A DNA stretch of 64,000 bases from Streptomyces sp. ISL-12 (lineage in GTDB: Bacteria; Actinomycetota; Actinomycetes; Streptomycetales; Streptomycetaceae), in NCBI RefSeq assembly GCF_018614415.1, contig NZ_JAGGOO010000011.1, forward strand, positions 38,736-102,735, given 5' to 3'. Below, one piece after another: positions 35,074 through 43,841 of this stretch. The translations under genes were made by a program, and so were the position numbers. How positions within the stretch are numbered: position 1 is the stretch's first letter; every line of letters starts with the position of its first letter. The notes beneath the pieces were generated by a model. It was not told the origin of the DNA. It ran no database searches and worked only from the letters and a program-made list of their open reading frames with translations.

Positions 35074-35362
35074 GCGGCGGTGGCCGGGACGATCTTGTGG
35101 CTGTCGCGGTGCGCGTGGGCAGGCTCGGCGAGGACGCGCAGTCCGGTCGGCTCGCCGACGGTGCCCACTGGTGCAGAGGCGGTATGCGGAGCGTGCGCAA
35201 TTCTGTGGTGAGCCGCCGAGGTTGGCCACCGCCCCGCCGTGCCGGAGCTCAGTGATGCGGACGGGTCGGGGTCACGACGGGCCTGCTACCTAAAGACAGT
35301 CGGCGCTGACCTCGTCGGCACAGACTCGGGCTCTGCCGCCGTGAAAACTCTGAAGCCCTTAT

Positions 35363-35382
35363 TGTGAAGTTTCTGCTTCACA
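35363..35382. promoter_or_regulatory. Operator candidate upstream of the HTH regulator
   Basis: Inverted repeat TGTGAAG-TTTCTG-CTTCACA, 14 bases before the start at 35397. Likely autoregulatory site for the ArsR-like regulator. Confidence 0.6.
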
Positions 35383-35396
35383 TCTACGGTTAGCGC

Positions 35397-35990
35397 ATGC
35401 GACCGAAGCACGAGCCTGAACAGATCACTGACCTGTCCCGGTTGAGAGCGTTCATGAACCCGCTGCGGATGCAGCTCTACCGAATGCTGTACGCCGCGGG
35501 CACCGCGACCGCCTCTCAGCTCGCCGAGCATGTCGACGAAACACCGTCGCTGGTCAGTTACCACCTGCGCAAACTGGCCGAGCATGGCTTCGTAACCCAG
35601 GCGAGCGGCCAGGGCACCGACGGCCGCGAGCGGTGGTGGAAGGTAGCGTCCGAGGAGGGCTGGGGCTTTCGCGACTCGGACTTCGCGGACACACCCGAGG
35701 GCGCCGCCGCAGTCGGCGCGGTGACCCGTGGCATCTTCGACACCCGCGTCGCCCAGTACCGCACGTATCTCGATCAGAAGGCCGCCTGGGGCAAAGCGTG
35801 GACCGATGCAGCCTTCAGCTCCGAGTGGCTACTCGACCTCACCCCCGCCGAACTCTCCGAGATGAGCGACGAACTTGAGGAGCTGGCCCGGCGCTGGCGG
35901 GAGCGCGGCAAGGCCGCCAAGGCGGCCGGTGACACCGAGGACCGCGAGCACGTGTCCGTGCACCTCTACGGCTTTCCCTTCCGGCCCTGA
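35397..35990 (+). CDS. ArsR-like winged-helix regulator
   Basis: A 197-residue regulator. The N-terminal HTH (RLRAFMNPLRMQLYRMLYAA, TATASQLAEHVDETPSLVSY, HLRKLAEHGFVTQASGQG) is the ArsR/HTH_20 type, followed by an acidic helix-rich region ending VSVHLYGFPFRP. The MFS gene starts 34 bases downstream, so it probably represses that efflux pump; the palindrome at 35363 is the likely site. Confidence 0.88.
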   Translation: MRPKHEPEQITDLSRLRAFMNPLRMQLYRMLYAAGTATASQLAEHVDETPSLVSYHLRKLAEHGFVTQASGQGTDGRERWWKVASEEGWGFRDSDFADTPEGAAAVGAVTRGIFDTRVAQYRTYLDQKAAWGKAWTDAAFSSEWLLDLTPAELSEMSDELEELARRWRERGKAAKAAGDTEDREHVSVHLYGFPFRP

Positions 35991-36023
35991 CCCGGACCGT
36001 TTCCCCGACTACTGGAGCCCGTC

Positions 36024-37280
36024 ATGGCCACCACAGAGACAGCCCTGCCCGAATACGTCACCACACCGGCCTACCGGGACGGAAACGTACTGCGCTGGCT
36101 CGCCGCGTACACCGCTTCTCTCGTCGGCGACAGCGTGTACTTCGTGGCCCTGGGCTGGTCCGCCCAGAAGGCCGCCGGCCCTACGGAAGTCGGCCTCGTC
36201 ATGGCCGCCGGGGCGCTGCCGCGGGCGTTACTCATGCTCGGCGGGGGCGTGGTGGCCGATCGGTTCGACCTCCGTCGGGTGATTCTCGGCAGTGACACGC
36301 TGCGCTGTCTCCTCATCCTGGCGGCGGCCGCCGGTATCGCACTGACTGCGCCAGCCTTGTGGGTCCTGGTTGCAGTAGCGCTCGTCTTCGGCGCCGTGGA
36401 CGCGCTGTTCGTGCCCGCTGTCGGTGCCCTCCCGCCGCGCATCACCAGCCCTGACCAGCTGGCCCGGGTCACCGGCTTGCGCTCACTGTCGATGCGCCTC
36501 GGCCAGATCGGGGGCCCGCCGATCGGCGGCCTGGCCATGGGACTGGGCGGGCCTGCGGCCGCCTTCATCGTCGCCGGCGCGCTTTTCGCGCTGTCCCTGC
36601 CGCTCCTGCTGACGGTACGGATACGGTCGCTGGGGTCACATGACGCGGAGCGGCCGGGGCCCGGCACCGCGCGGCGGGACCTGCTCGACGGGCTGCGCTA
36701 CATCCGCCGACACCAACTCATCGGTCCGCTCGTCGCCGCCGGGGCTGTCTGCGAGCTCGGGCTCATCGGCACCCTCAACGTCGGCATGGTGCTCCTCAAC
36801 GCCGAGCGCGGCTGGGGCCCTTCCGGCTACGGCTGGATCGTCAGCAGCTTCAGTGCAGGAGCAGCGGCCAGCGCCGCGCTGCTCGCGATCGCCGGTTGGC
36901 TGCCCCGTGCGGGCTTGATGATGGCCGGCACACTGCTCGTGGGCTGCGCGGGCGCCGCCGCCATCGCGTTGGTGCCTACCCTCTGGCTCGCTGTGGTGCT
37001 GGCCGCGGTTATCGGGCTGTGCGCGGGCATCTTCGGCAGCCTGGGCAACGCCCTCATACAGACGGCGTCGGATCCGGCCTATCTCGGCCGGGTCACCTCC
37101 GTCGTCATGCTCACCATGGTCGGTCTCGCGCCCCTCAGCTATCCGCTGGTCGGCGCTGCCATCGGAGCCTGGGGTGCCGCCCCAGTGTTCGTCGGCTGCG
37201 GCATCTTCGCGAGCCTGGGTGTGGCCATCGCCTTGGCCTCCAACACGGTACGGCGCGCCGAACTGCCCCGACGCAGTTGA
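36024..37280 (+). CDS. MFS transporter (EntS/MFS_3-like)
   Basis: A 418-residue permease with 12 predicted membrane helices. It starts MATTETALPEYVTTPAYRDG and carries SLVGDSVYFVALGWSAQKAA, the motif-A-like GGGVVADRFDLRRVIL loop and ALIQTASDPAYLGRVTSVVM near the C-terminal half. EntS-type exporters carry siderophores, macrolides or other drugs. Cotranscribed with the regulator upstream. Confidence 0.9.
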   Translation: MATTETALPEYVTTPAYRDGNVLRWLAAYTASLVGDSVYFVALGWSAQKAAGPTEVGLVMAAGALPRALLMLGGGVVADRFDLRRVILGSDTLRCLLILAAAAGIALTAPALWVLVAVALVFGAVDALFVPAVGALPPRITSPDQLARVTGLRSLSMRLGQIGGPPIGGLAMGLGGPAAAFIVAGALFALSLPLLLTVRIRSLGSHDAERPGPGTARRDLLDGLRYIRRHQLIGPLVAAGAVCELGLIGTLNVGMVLLNAERGWGPSGYGWIVSSFSAGAAASAALLAIAGWLPRAGLMMAGTLLVGCAGAAAIALVPTLWLAVVLAAVIGLCAGIFGSLGNALIQTASDPAYLGRVTSVVMLTMVGLAPLSYPLVGAAIGAWGAAPVFVGCGIFASLGVAIALASNTVRRAELPRRS

Positions 37281-37341
37281 ACGGGTACCGCGCTATTCGG
37301 CCTGGCGGGCTGCGAGGTAGTCGGCCCAGCTCTCGCCTGCT

Positions 37342-38395
37342 AGGGCCTGTGCGGAGTCGTGATCAACATGGCGGTAGAACATTCGTGTGGCGAGACGCGA
37401 ACTGAGCGATGACGGTTGGGCGTTGGTGGAGCCGTTGCTGCCGATAGGTGGGTACGGGCCGTATCCGCACCGGCTGCGGGATCAGTTCGAGGGTGTGGTC
37501 TGGCGGTTCCGTACCGGAAGCCAGTGGCGGGAGATGCCGGAGGAGTTCGGGTCCTGGTCGACGGTCTACGACCGGTTCCGTCAGTGGCGCGATGCCGGGG
37601 TGTTCCAGGCCCTGATGGAGGCGCTGATCGCCGAGGCCGCGCGGCGCGGGCAGGTGGACCTGTCGCTGGTCAGCGTGGACTCCACGACCGCCCGTGCACA
37701 TCACGACGCTGCGGGCGCACGGGTGAGTGAAGATGTCCTGGCCGTCTTGGAGGAGGTCATCGAGCAGTCAAAGGGGGCCGCAGGAAGGGACAAAAAGATC
37801 AAGAAGGTGCGGAAGAAGCTGACGCGGCTGATCCGGCCCGTGCCGAGCGGCGCCGGGTTCGCCGTCGGCGCCGCGCGCGGCTGAAGTCCGCTGCCCTGGG
37901 GCGCTCGCGGGGCGGGCTGACCAGCAAGGTGCACCTGGCTGCCGAACGACGCTGCCGTCCGCTGTCCTTCGTGCTTACCCCCGGGCAGGCCGCCGACAGC
38001 CCGCAGTTCATCCCCGTCTTGCAGGGCATCAAGGTGCGCGGCCCGGTAGGCCGGCCGCGCACCCGCCCCGACGCGGTCGCCGGCGACAAGGCATACTCCT
38101 CGCGCCGCAACCGCACCCACCTGCGCAGACGCCAGATCAAGGCGGTCATCCCGGAGAAGGCCGACCAGGCCGCCAACCGGAAGAAAAAGGGACGCCGCGG
38201 TGGGCGACCCGTCACCCACGACGCCGAGCTCTACCGTGACCGCAACATCATCGAGCGCCTGATCAACAAGCTGAAGGCATGGCGCGGCATCGCCACCCGC
38301 TACGACAAGACCCCCGAGAGCTACCTCGCAGCCCTCCACCTCCGCGGCGCGATCATCTGGCTCCGCAGCCTCCGTCCCACCACACGAGACTGAAC
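37342..38395 (+). mobile_element. IS5-type element with split transposase, right end not found
   Basis: The left end is probably GGGCCTGTGCGGAGTCGTGA near 37342. A minus-strand tail of an unrelated gene (ending DYLAARQAE, stop at 37293-37295) is cut there. The transposase is in two frames: 37387-37884 (165 residues, MARRELSDDGWALVEPLLPI with VSVDSTTARAHH) and 37929-38393 (KVHLAAERRCRPLSFVLT, DAVAGDKAYSSRRNR, DRNIIERLINKLKAWRGIAT). The frames meet near RRRRARLKSAALGRS. No matching right inverted repeat is visible. It is either a -1 programmed frameshift or a decayed copy. Confidence 0.75.
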
Positions 38396-38475
38396 CCCCT
38401 TGGCTGGCCGACGAGTGGTTGGTTCGCCCTGCACAGCGTCGGCCACCAGCAAGCCGCCATCCGGGCAGGAAGCTG

Positions 38476-38770
38476 TCAGGGCGTGCGGAGCTGGGGCGGG
38501 AAGCCGGTCCAGCGCAGGTCGTCCGGGAGGTGACTCACGTCGTTGTAGACCATGCCCAGGTGGACGGTGGTGTGCCGGGCCGCGAGGTCGCGTATGGCGG
38601 CGAGCCTCTGCTCGGCGGCGGCGAGGCTGGCCTCGATTGCGGCGACCTCGCCGAGCCATCCCTGTTCCTTGGCCTCCTGGAGCCGGTCGAGCAGGTTCTG
38701 GGAGCCGCCTCTTGGGACTGGCTGACCATCGGTGGCGACGGCTTGGGGCAGGTTCGGCCAATTGAAGGGC
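38476..38770 (-). pseudogene. C-terminal remnant of an integrase/recombinase-type protein (uncertain)
   Basis: A minus-strand frame ending at TGA (38476-38478) reads NLLDRLQEAKEQGWLGEVAA, IEASLAAAEQRLAAIRDLAA, then RHTTVHLGMVYNDVSHLPDD and ends RWTGFPPQLRTP. It has no plausible start. The coiled ends resemble C-termini of recombination-associated proteins near transposases, but the identity is not secure. Confidence 0.4.
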
Positions 38771-38808
38771 GATCTGCTCGGGGTGGTATGACGGGCTTTA
38801 GGTGAGCG

Positions 38809-39210
38809 CTAGAGGGGCAGGGTTATGCCGAGTTCCTGCATGGCGTCGGAGGGCGGGCCGCCCTCGGAGCGTTCGGTCTTGTAACCCTTGATCCGAGGCT
38901 CCAGGGTGCGAGGGTCGACGGCTTCGGCGGGGGCGCCCGTCGTGTAGAGGCCATCGGGCTCGCTGTCGCGATCGTGGGGCAGGAGCCAGAACACCCGTCG
39001 GCGGAAGGTGCCAGAGGCGCGGGAGGGTTTGGCGGTGTTGCCGAGGACGGCGTAGCCGACCATGCGGCCGTCGCGGTGGTAGGCGGGCTTGCCCTTGCGG
39101 GTCGGGAGGCGGTCCAGGCTCTGGCGGACGTAGTCGAGGTTGTCGACGTTCTCTAGCCAGACCAGGTCGGTCTCGTGGCTGATCTCGTCCTCGGTGATCA
39201 GGGAGCTCAT
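38809..39210 (-). CDS. DUF6009-like family protein
   Basis: A 133-residue protein beginning MSSLITEDEISHETDLVWLE, with NVDNLDYVRQSLDRLPTRKG and PAYHRDGRMVGYAVLGNTAK. It matches small proteins encoded beside prim-pol and P4 primase genes on actinobacterial plasmids and elements. It overlaps the primase gene by four bases (ATGA). Function unknown, likely linked to replication. Confidence 0.65.
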   Translation of the reverse strand: MSSLITEDEISHETDLVWLENVDNLDYVRQSLDRLPTRKGKPAYHRDGRMVGYAVLGNTAKPSRASGTFRRRVFWLLPHDRDSEPDGLYTTGAPAEAVDPRTLEPRIKGYKTERSEGGPPSDAMQELGITLPL

Positions 39211-40730
39211 GCGGTTGCTTCCCTCTCCTGGTCGGCGAGCAGGCCGATGCCTGGGTAGTACTTGCGCTGGTTGGACGTCATCATCTGCTTCGGTGAGGCC
39301 AGTCCCACCAGTTCCCGCGTGCGGGCGGCGAACGCGCGGGAGGACAGGGCGGGTGCCCCTTCATTCTGGCACCACGCCTTGTAGTGGCTGTAGAGGCCGG
39401 TCTGCTCGGCACGCAGGTCGGGGGCGAGGGTGCAGCATTCCTCGTAGTAGCGGCCGGTGTGGTCCTCGGTCTCGGCGTAGGCGGTGGTGGCGATGCGGAC
39501 GCGTTCGGGTCCGGTGAGGTCGCGGGCACCGGCGAGGTAGCGTCGGGCGCCGTCGACGAGCCAGGCCAGGATGCCGGGGCCTTCCTCGGTGACGAGGATG
39601 TCGGCCAGGTTGTCGATCTTGCGGTGGTCGGGGACGGTGTTCTCAAAGGGGATCAGGCGCATGCGGCGCCAGAACGCGAAGCCGCCGGTGCCGACCTCGG
39701 GGCGGTGGTTGCCGACCAGAAGAAGTTTGTGGGTAGGCGTGAAGCTGAAGAAGTCCTGGCGCATGCGGCGGGCTTTGATGCGGTCGCCGCCGGTGAGGAG
39801 TTTGACGCGGGCCTCGTCGAACTTGTCGCCGGGGTTGACCTCGCTGCAGACGATGACGCGCCGGCCGTGGAGTTCGGCAAGGTCGGTGGGGTGCCCTTCG
39901 TAGGGGCGGGCCATCAGGAAGCCGGGTGGTGCGGCGTCGGCGTAGTCGCCGAGGAGTTTCATCAGGACGTCAAGGAGGACGGACTTGCCGTTCTTCCCGG
40001 CGCCGAAAAGGAAGGGCAGAACCTGGCCGCCGACGTCTCCCGTCACGGCGTACCCGAGCACCAACTGCAGGTAGCCGATCATTTCGGTGCCTTCGGCGTC
40101 GGTGCCGAAGGTGTCGGTCAGGAAGCGGCTCCAGCGGGGGGTCTGCGCGGGCCGGGGGCCGACGGTGGTGGAGCGGGAATGGAAGTCCTTGTTGGGGTCA
40201 GGGGTTCTGAGCAGGCCGCTGCGCAGGTCGACGATGCCGTCGGGAGTGCAGAGGGCGTAGGGATCGGCGTCCAGGCGGGTGGCGTTGAGGACCATGCCAG
40301 GGGCTGATCGGGCCTGGGTGAGCATGGCATTGATGCCGGCGGTGGACAGGGCGCGGCGCCGGTGTCGGGCGAGGGCTGTTGTGGTGAACCGCCCGTAGGG
40401 ATCATGGGTGGCGATGCTCTCGGCGAGGTCGCCGGCAGCCCACAGGACGGTGTCGTCCTCGTCGATCTGCCAGCGGGTGGTGTCCCAGCGGTACCAGCCG
40501 ATGCCGGGGACGTGCCGGAAGTCCTGGGCGTAGAGCTTGACGAACAGTTTGGCGTTGCCGCGGTCGGTGAGGGTGTCGGGCAGCAGTCCGTCCGGGGTGG
40601 CCTGCGGAAGGGATGCGGCGGGGGCCGTGGGCTGGGTGGGCAGCGGGATTTGGGGTTGGCTGCGAATCTGTTCGGCGACGGCCTTGGCGTCGAAGTCGAA
40701 CAGAGTGTTGTCATTGCCCGGGGAGGTCAT
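39207..40730 (-). CDS. P4-type primase/helicase (D5-like, SF3)
   Basis: A 507-residue plasmid/phage replication protein. The D5_N-like region (NAKLFVKLYAQDFRHVPGIG, YRWDTTRWQIDEDDTVLWAA) is followed by an SF3 helicase with Walker A FLFGAGKNGKSVLLDVLMKL, Walker B RRVIVCSEVNPGDKFDEARV, sensor-like HKLLLVGNHRPEVGTGGFAF and WLVDGARRYLAG. With the prim-pol gene upstream (four-base overlap) it would be the replication initiator/helicase of the element. Confidence 0.9.
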   Translation of the reverse strand: MTSPGNDNTLFDFDAKAVAEQIRSQPQIPLPTQPTAPAASLPQATPDGLLPDTLTDRGNAKLFVKLYAQDFRHVPGIGWYRWDTTRWQIDEDDTVLWAAGDLAESIATHDPYGRFTTTALARHRRRALSTAGINAMLTQARSAPGMVLNATRLDADPYALCTPDGIVDLRSGLLRTPDPNKDFHSRSTTVGPRPAQTPRWSRFLTDTFGTDAEGTEMIGYLQLVLGYAVTGDVGGQVLPFLFGAGKNGKSVLLDVLMKLLGDYADAAPPGFLMARPYEGHPTDLAELHGRRVIVCSEVNPGDKFDEARVKLLTGGDRIKARRMRQDFFSFTPTHKLLLVGNHRPEVGTGGFAFWRRMRLIPFENTVPDHRKIDNLADILVTEEGPGILAWLVDGARRYLAGARDLTGPERVRIATTAYAETEDHTGRYYEECCTLAPDLRAEQTGLYSHYKAWCQNEGAPALSSRAFAARTRELVGLASPKQMMTSNQRKYYPGIGLLADQEREATA

Positions 40731-41836
40731 CGGCGGCGTCCGGGATTCAGGGGGCGCCTGAGCCCGGCGGCAAGGCCGCTGCGGATGATCTGTTCGGCCC
40801 GGCGGTCCTGTCCGGGGCGGGCGGTGGCCGCTGTTTCGGTCAGGGCGCGTTCGGCGCTTTCCTGGGTGAGGCGGCCGGCAGCGACGAGTCCGCCGAGGGT
40901 GTAGGCGGCGCGGTTGAGGGTGTCGGAGAACCCTGCGCCTTCGGAGACCTGGGCGCAGGCGGCTACCGGGGCAAGGACGGCGGCGAGGAGCCGGTCAGTG
41001 TCGGCGCCGCCGCCTGCGGCGAGGACGGCCTGTCTGGCGCGGGGCGGAACCGGCCGGGGGGCGGGGACGCTCGGGGCAGGCAGATGGCCGGTTCGTTCGA
41101 GTTCCTGCGCCAGCCAGCCCGGCAGGACGGCGGGCTGCCTGACTTCACCGAGGACCTTGTAGGTGCCTGCACTGGTGGTGGTGCCGGGAGCAATGATGTA
41201 ACCGCCGTGGGCGCGCACGTCGACTTGCCAGGCCAGAGCGCGGCCCTGACTGGAGCCGGCGGAGCATTGCCAGCGCCGGGGGTCACCGGCCCGGTACCAC
41301 ACGTGCATGCCGCCGGAAGGGGTGCGGACGCGCAGCGTGGTGGTGTCCTCGGCCGGGCTGGGCATGCCGCGCAGGGCGGCGAGGACAGCGATGGTGTGGA
41401 AGCCCGTGGAGATGCCGGTCAGGTCGACGTGGTCGCCGATCGGGATGCCGGGTAGGAGGCGGTCCCGGGCGGGGGGCTGGGCTTCGTGGGCGTCAATGTC
41501 GATGACGACCAGGCCTGCGGGGCCGCAGGCGACACCGACGCCGAACTCCGGGTGCTTGCTCCACCAGTGGTCGATGCGACGCTGGTCAAGGGTGGCGGCG
41601 TGGAATCCGTGGCACCAGCGGCCGGCAGACAGACAGGCACAGCCTGCGGCGGTGTGCCCGGGGGTCCGGCAGTCCCGGCAGTTCGAGGCTGGTGTCTTGC
41701 GTCCTGCTGCGAGTGGGTGGACCGGCCAGCCGAGGCGAGCACACCACTGCGCTGTAGCCAGCGAATGGCCAGCGACTGAAGCACGGAGGGCAGCGGACGC
41801 TGAGTCGCTGGCAGAGATCTGCAGCTCAGCGGACAT
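40727..41836 (-). CDS. Bifunctional DNA primase/polymerase (prim-pol)
   Basis: A 369-residue prim-pol. The N-terminal region (ATAQWCARLGWPVHPLAAGR) is followed by a zinc-binding stretch with NCRDCRTPGHTAAGCAC and WCHG, catalytic acids in LVVIDIDAHEAQ and the TPSGGMHVWYRAGDP motif. It synthesises primers at the origin. Start ATG 41836 lies directly beside the iteron-like array; it is the first gene of a three-gene replication operon with the P4 helicase and the DUF6009 protein. Confidence 0.9.
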   Translation of the reverse strand: MSAELQISASDSASAALRASVAGHSLATAQWCARLGWPVHPLAAGRKTPASNCRDCRTPGHTAAGCACLSAGRWCHGFHAATLDQRRIDHWWSKHPEFGVGVACGPAGLVVIDIDAHEAQPPARDRLLPGIPIGDHVDLTGISTGFHTIAVLAALRGMPSPAEDTTTLRVRTPSGGMHVWYRAGDPRRWQCSAGSSQGRALAWQVDVRAHGGYIIAPGTTTSAGTYKVLGEVRQPAVLPGWLAQELERTGHLPAPSVPAPRPVPPRARQAVLAAGGGADTDRLLAAVLAPVAACAQVSEGAGFSDTLNRAAYTLGGLVAAGRLTQESAERALTETAATARPGQDRRAEQIIRSGLAAGLRRPLNPGRRR

Positions 41837-41850
41837 GCTCACCCCCTGGT

Positions 41851-42361
41851 AGCGACCGAAGCGACTCAACGACGGACATACCTTAGCGAACGCAGCAGGG
41901 AGGCGATGAGGAACTCGGGCCCGTGTCGATAAACGGTCTGGCACCGGAGGTGATGAGCGACCCACCGGGCGAGTCAGCGACTGGAGCCTCTTCAGTCGCT
42001 GACTCGCCTGTTTCAGTAAAACGCCAGGTCAGCGCGCAGACAGGGCCACGCACAGCGACTGAAGCGACCGAATCTTTCTATATATGACGCACACGCGCGC
42101 ACAGGAATGGCTTCATATACCCCGAACTTGAGTCGCTTCGGTCGCTTCAGTCGCTCTAGTGCCCTGCTGAGCTGCGGTTTCGCAGCGTCAGAGCGCAGCG
42201 ACCGACGACCCCCTCAATCGCTGCGCTTCCGTCGCTGGCTGCCACGCGGAAGCGACCGAGACGATCAGAGCGACCGAAGCGACTCTCCTTCCAACAGGTA
42301 TGGCTGTTCATCTGAGGCCTTGCAGCCTTCTCCGTCCGTTGGTCGCTTCAGTCGCTTCAGG
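41851..42361. repeat. Iteron-like array, candidate replication origin
   Basis: Many copies of AGCGAC(C/T)GA occur in both orientations, often as adjacent pairs nine bases apart: about 41852, 42054-42071, 42131-42155 (three inverted copies), 42197, 42251, 42269-42284 and 42341-42360. A 15-bp AT-rich run (about 42072-42086, TCTTTCTATATATGA) stands out in 70% GC DNA. A perfect 16-bp-arm hairpin at 41968-42008 contains the same unit. Together this is the layout of an iteron origin next to its primase genes. Confidence 0.7.
41968..42008. repeat. Long inverted repeat within the iteron region
   Basis: Perfect 16-bp arms GGCGAGTCAGCGACTG and complement with a 9-base loop, 132 bases upstream of the prim-pol start. 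It contains the iteron AGCGACTG. Confidence 0.75.
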
Positions 42362-42419
42362 TCCCCTTCGCCCGCGACAACGTCACCGTTCCCGGGGAAC
42401 GTCACGGACAGCCGTGGGC

Positions 42420-42624
42420 GTGCACGACGATCTGCGGTACTTCGAAGCGGCAGGCGAGGCCCACCGACGCGTGACTACGCGGAGCGCGATCTCAGTCTCA
42501 ACTTCGGTTCATCCACTACCTCGAACTGGCGTCCGGGGTTCACAAGGAGGTCACCCTGCCCGTGCCGGCCGCCTTCGAGGCGGCGAGGAGCGCGTACGAA
42601 ACCGCCCGCCGACTCGCAGCGTGA
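42420..42624 (+). pseudogene. Small plasmid gene broken by two frameshifts
   Basis: Three frames in order read like one roughly 68-residue protein: VHDDLRYFEAAGEAHRR (from GTG 42420), then DYAERDLSLNF in the next frame, then RFIHYLELASGVHKEVTLPV and PAAFEAARSAYETARRLAA to a TGA (42622-42624). No single frame covers it. The family is not recognised. The rest of 42625-42892 shows no convincing gene. Confidence 0.45.
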
Positions 42625-42892
42625 ACGCCGACGTGTACTTCGACTGCAGGCTGCAAGCGTGCTCGCGTTTCGGTGGTGCGGCGCAAACAGCAGCAAGAGC
42701 AGCCGGGCAGGCAGCGGCCGCTACGCGATGAGGCTGCCCGCGCTGCGCCCGCGTGCCGACCGCGCCGTGCGAATGCTGCGCTGCCTTCGCAACCACCATG
42801 CAGCATCTGGGCAGCACGACCCAGGAGAGTGAGCAGCCAGTGGCAGCGGGAGGTTGATACAAAGGCCACGACCACCACGGTCTTCAACGCCG

Positions 42893-43120
42893 TCACCCAG
42901 TACACAAGCCGGACGCGCTCCACGTCGCGACGTACTGGCGCAGCTGCGGCCCGCGGCTGTCGCTGGGGAGAGGCTCTCCAACGTCGGGGTCGACGGAGAT
43001 GACGACCAGGGCGCGGTCCAGCCCGTGCAGCTCGGCTTTGCTGGTGATGGCGTCCAGCTGCTTGGCGGCGGAGTCGGAGAACGCGCCCCGGGCGCGGCGC
43101 GGACCGTGCGGTGCAGGCAT
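42893..43120 (-). CDS. Hypothetical small protein (uncertain)
   Basis: A 75-residue frame from ATG 43120: MPAPHGPRRARGAFSDSAAK, then LDAITSKAELHGLDRALVVI and a Trp-Ser-Ala-Ser C-terminus. Its ATG overlaps the TGA of a short frame upstream (43120-43200, ending PWKELREAHLTRLAAQRPAV). It looks like a plasmid-borne coupled pair, but neither family is recognised. Confidence 0.4.
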   Translation of the reverse strand: MPAPHGPRRARGAFSDSAAKQLDAITSKAELHGLDRALVVISVDPDVGEPLPSDSRGPQLRQYVATWSASGLCTG

Positions 43121-43220
43121 CAGGTGACAGCTGGGCGCTGGGCGGCGAGCCGGGTGAGGTGGGCCTCGCGCAGCTCCTTCCACGGCGTGCAGTCATCCAC
43201 CGGGGGGAGGCCGTTGAGAG

Positions 43221-43249
43221 CGGGCCCGGACCGTGTCGGTCCGGGCCCG
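43221..43249. terminator. Terminator after tpg
   Basis: Perfect 13-bp arms CGGGCCCGGACCG and complement, 3-base loop, 22 bases past the tpg stop. Confidence 0.85.
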
Positions 43250-43271
43250 CGGGCTGTTCGGGGCGCGGCTG

Positions 43272-43829
43272 CTACAGGTCGAACTCGAGGTGTTCGATGT
43301 CCGTGAACCGGACCTCCTCCAGGCTGCCGGCGCGGCGGCCGCTGTCCTGGAAGTAGACCTCCTTGAGGGCTTCGGCAGCGATCTCCTGGAGCTGCTGGTC
43401 GGTGGCGCCGGCGTCCTGGGCGTCGAAGAGGCGCCCGGCGTACTGCGGGGGCAGGGCGACGGTCAGGTGCCGGATGCGGTCCTGGTCCGTCGACCCGATC
43501 GGCGCGGTGTAGCCCATGCGGGCGCGGGTGTCGATGACGATGCCGCCGGTCGTCGCCGCCCGCTCCTTGGCCTTGGCACGGATCTGCGGCTGCCACCGCT
43601 TTTTCACCTCGCGCTCCAGGCGGGCGGCGAGGTCCGGGCGGGGCTTTTTGATCTGGTCCTTCACGTACCGCTCGACGGTGCGCTGGGAGATCCGCAGCAT
43701 CTGGGCGACCGCCTTGGTGCCCTTGAGCTGCTTGACCAGGTACCGCATCTGCGCGCCCGCGCTCTTGGGCGCCGGGCGGGTGAACGCCTTCTGCAACGCG
43801 GCTTCCAGGCCGTCCCCGAACAGGCTCAT
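43272..43829 (-). CDS. tpg: Terminal protein of linear Streptomyces replicons (Tpg)
   Basis: A 185-residue protein that begins MSLFGDGLEAALQKAFTRPA and contains PKSAGAQMRYLVKQLKGTKA followed by the HTH VAQMLRISQRTVERYVKDQI. The remainder (KKPRPDLAARLEREVKKRWQ, RARMGYTAPIGSTDQDRIRH, PQYAGRLFDAQDAGATDQQL) matches the Tpg family. Tpg is covalently attached to the 5' telomere ends and primes end patching. It is downstream of tap, as in known linear plasmids and chromosomes. The ATG (43829) has GGAGAAGG upstream. Present far inside a chromosome-like region, which is unusual. Confidence 0.92.
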   Translation of the reverse strand: MSLFGDGLEAALQKAFTRPAPKSAGAQMRYLVKQLKGTKAVAQMLRISQRTVERYVKDQIKKPRPDLAARLEREVKKRWQPQIRAKAKERAATTGGIVIDTRARMGYTAPIGSTDQDRIRHLTVALPPQYAGRLFDAQDAGATDQQLQEIAAEALKEVYFQDSGRRAGSLEEVRFTDIEHLEFDL

Positions 43830-43841
43830 CGTCACCTTCTC

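Noticed and set aside
41980..42361. The short repeats considered as a CRISPR array
   Set aside because: Units are 9 bp, in both orientations and with irregular spacing; no cas genes. Iteron-like array fits better.
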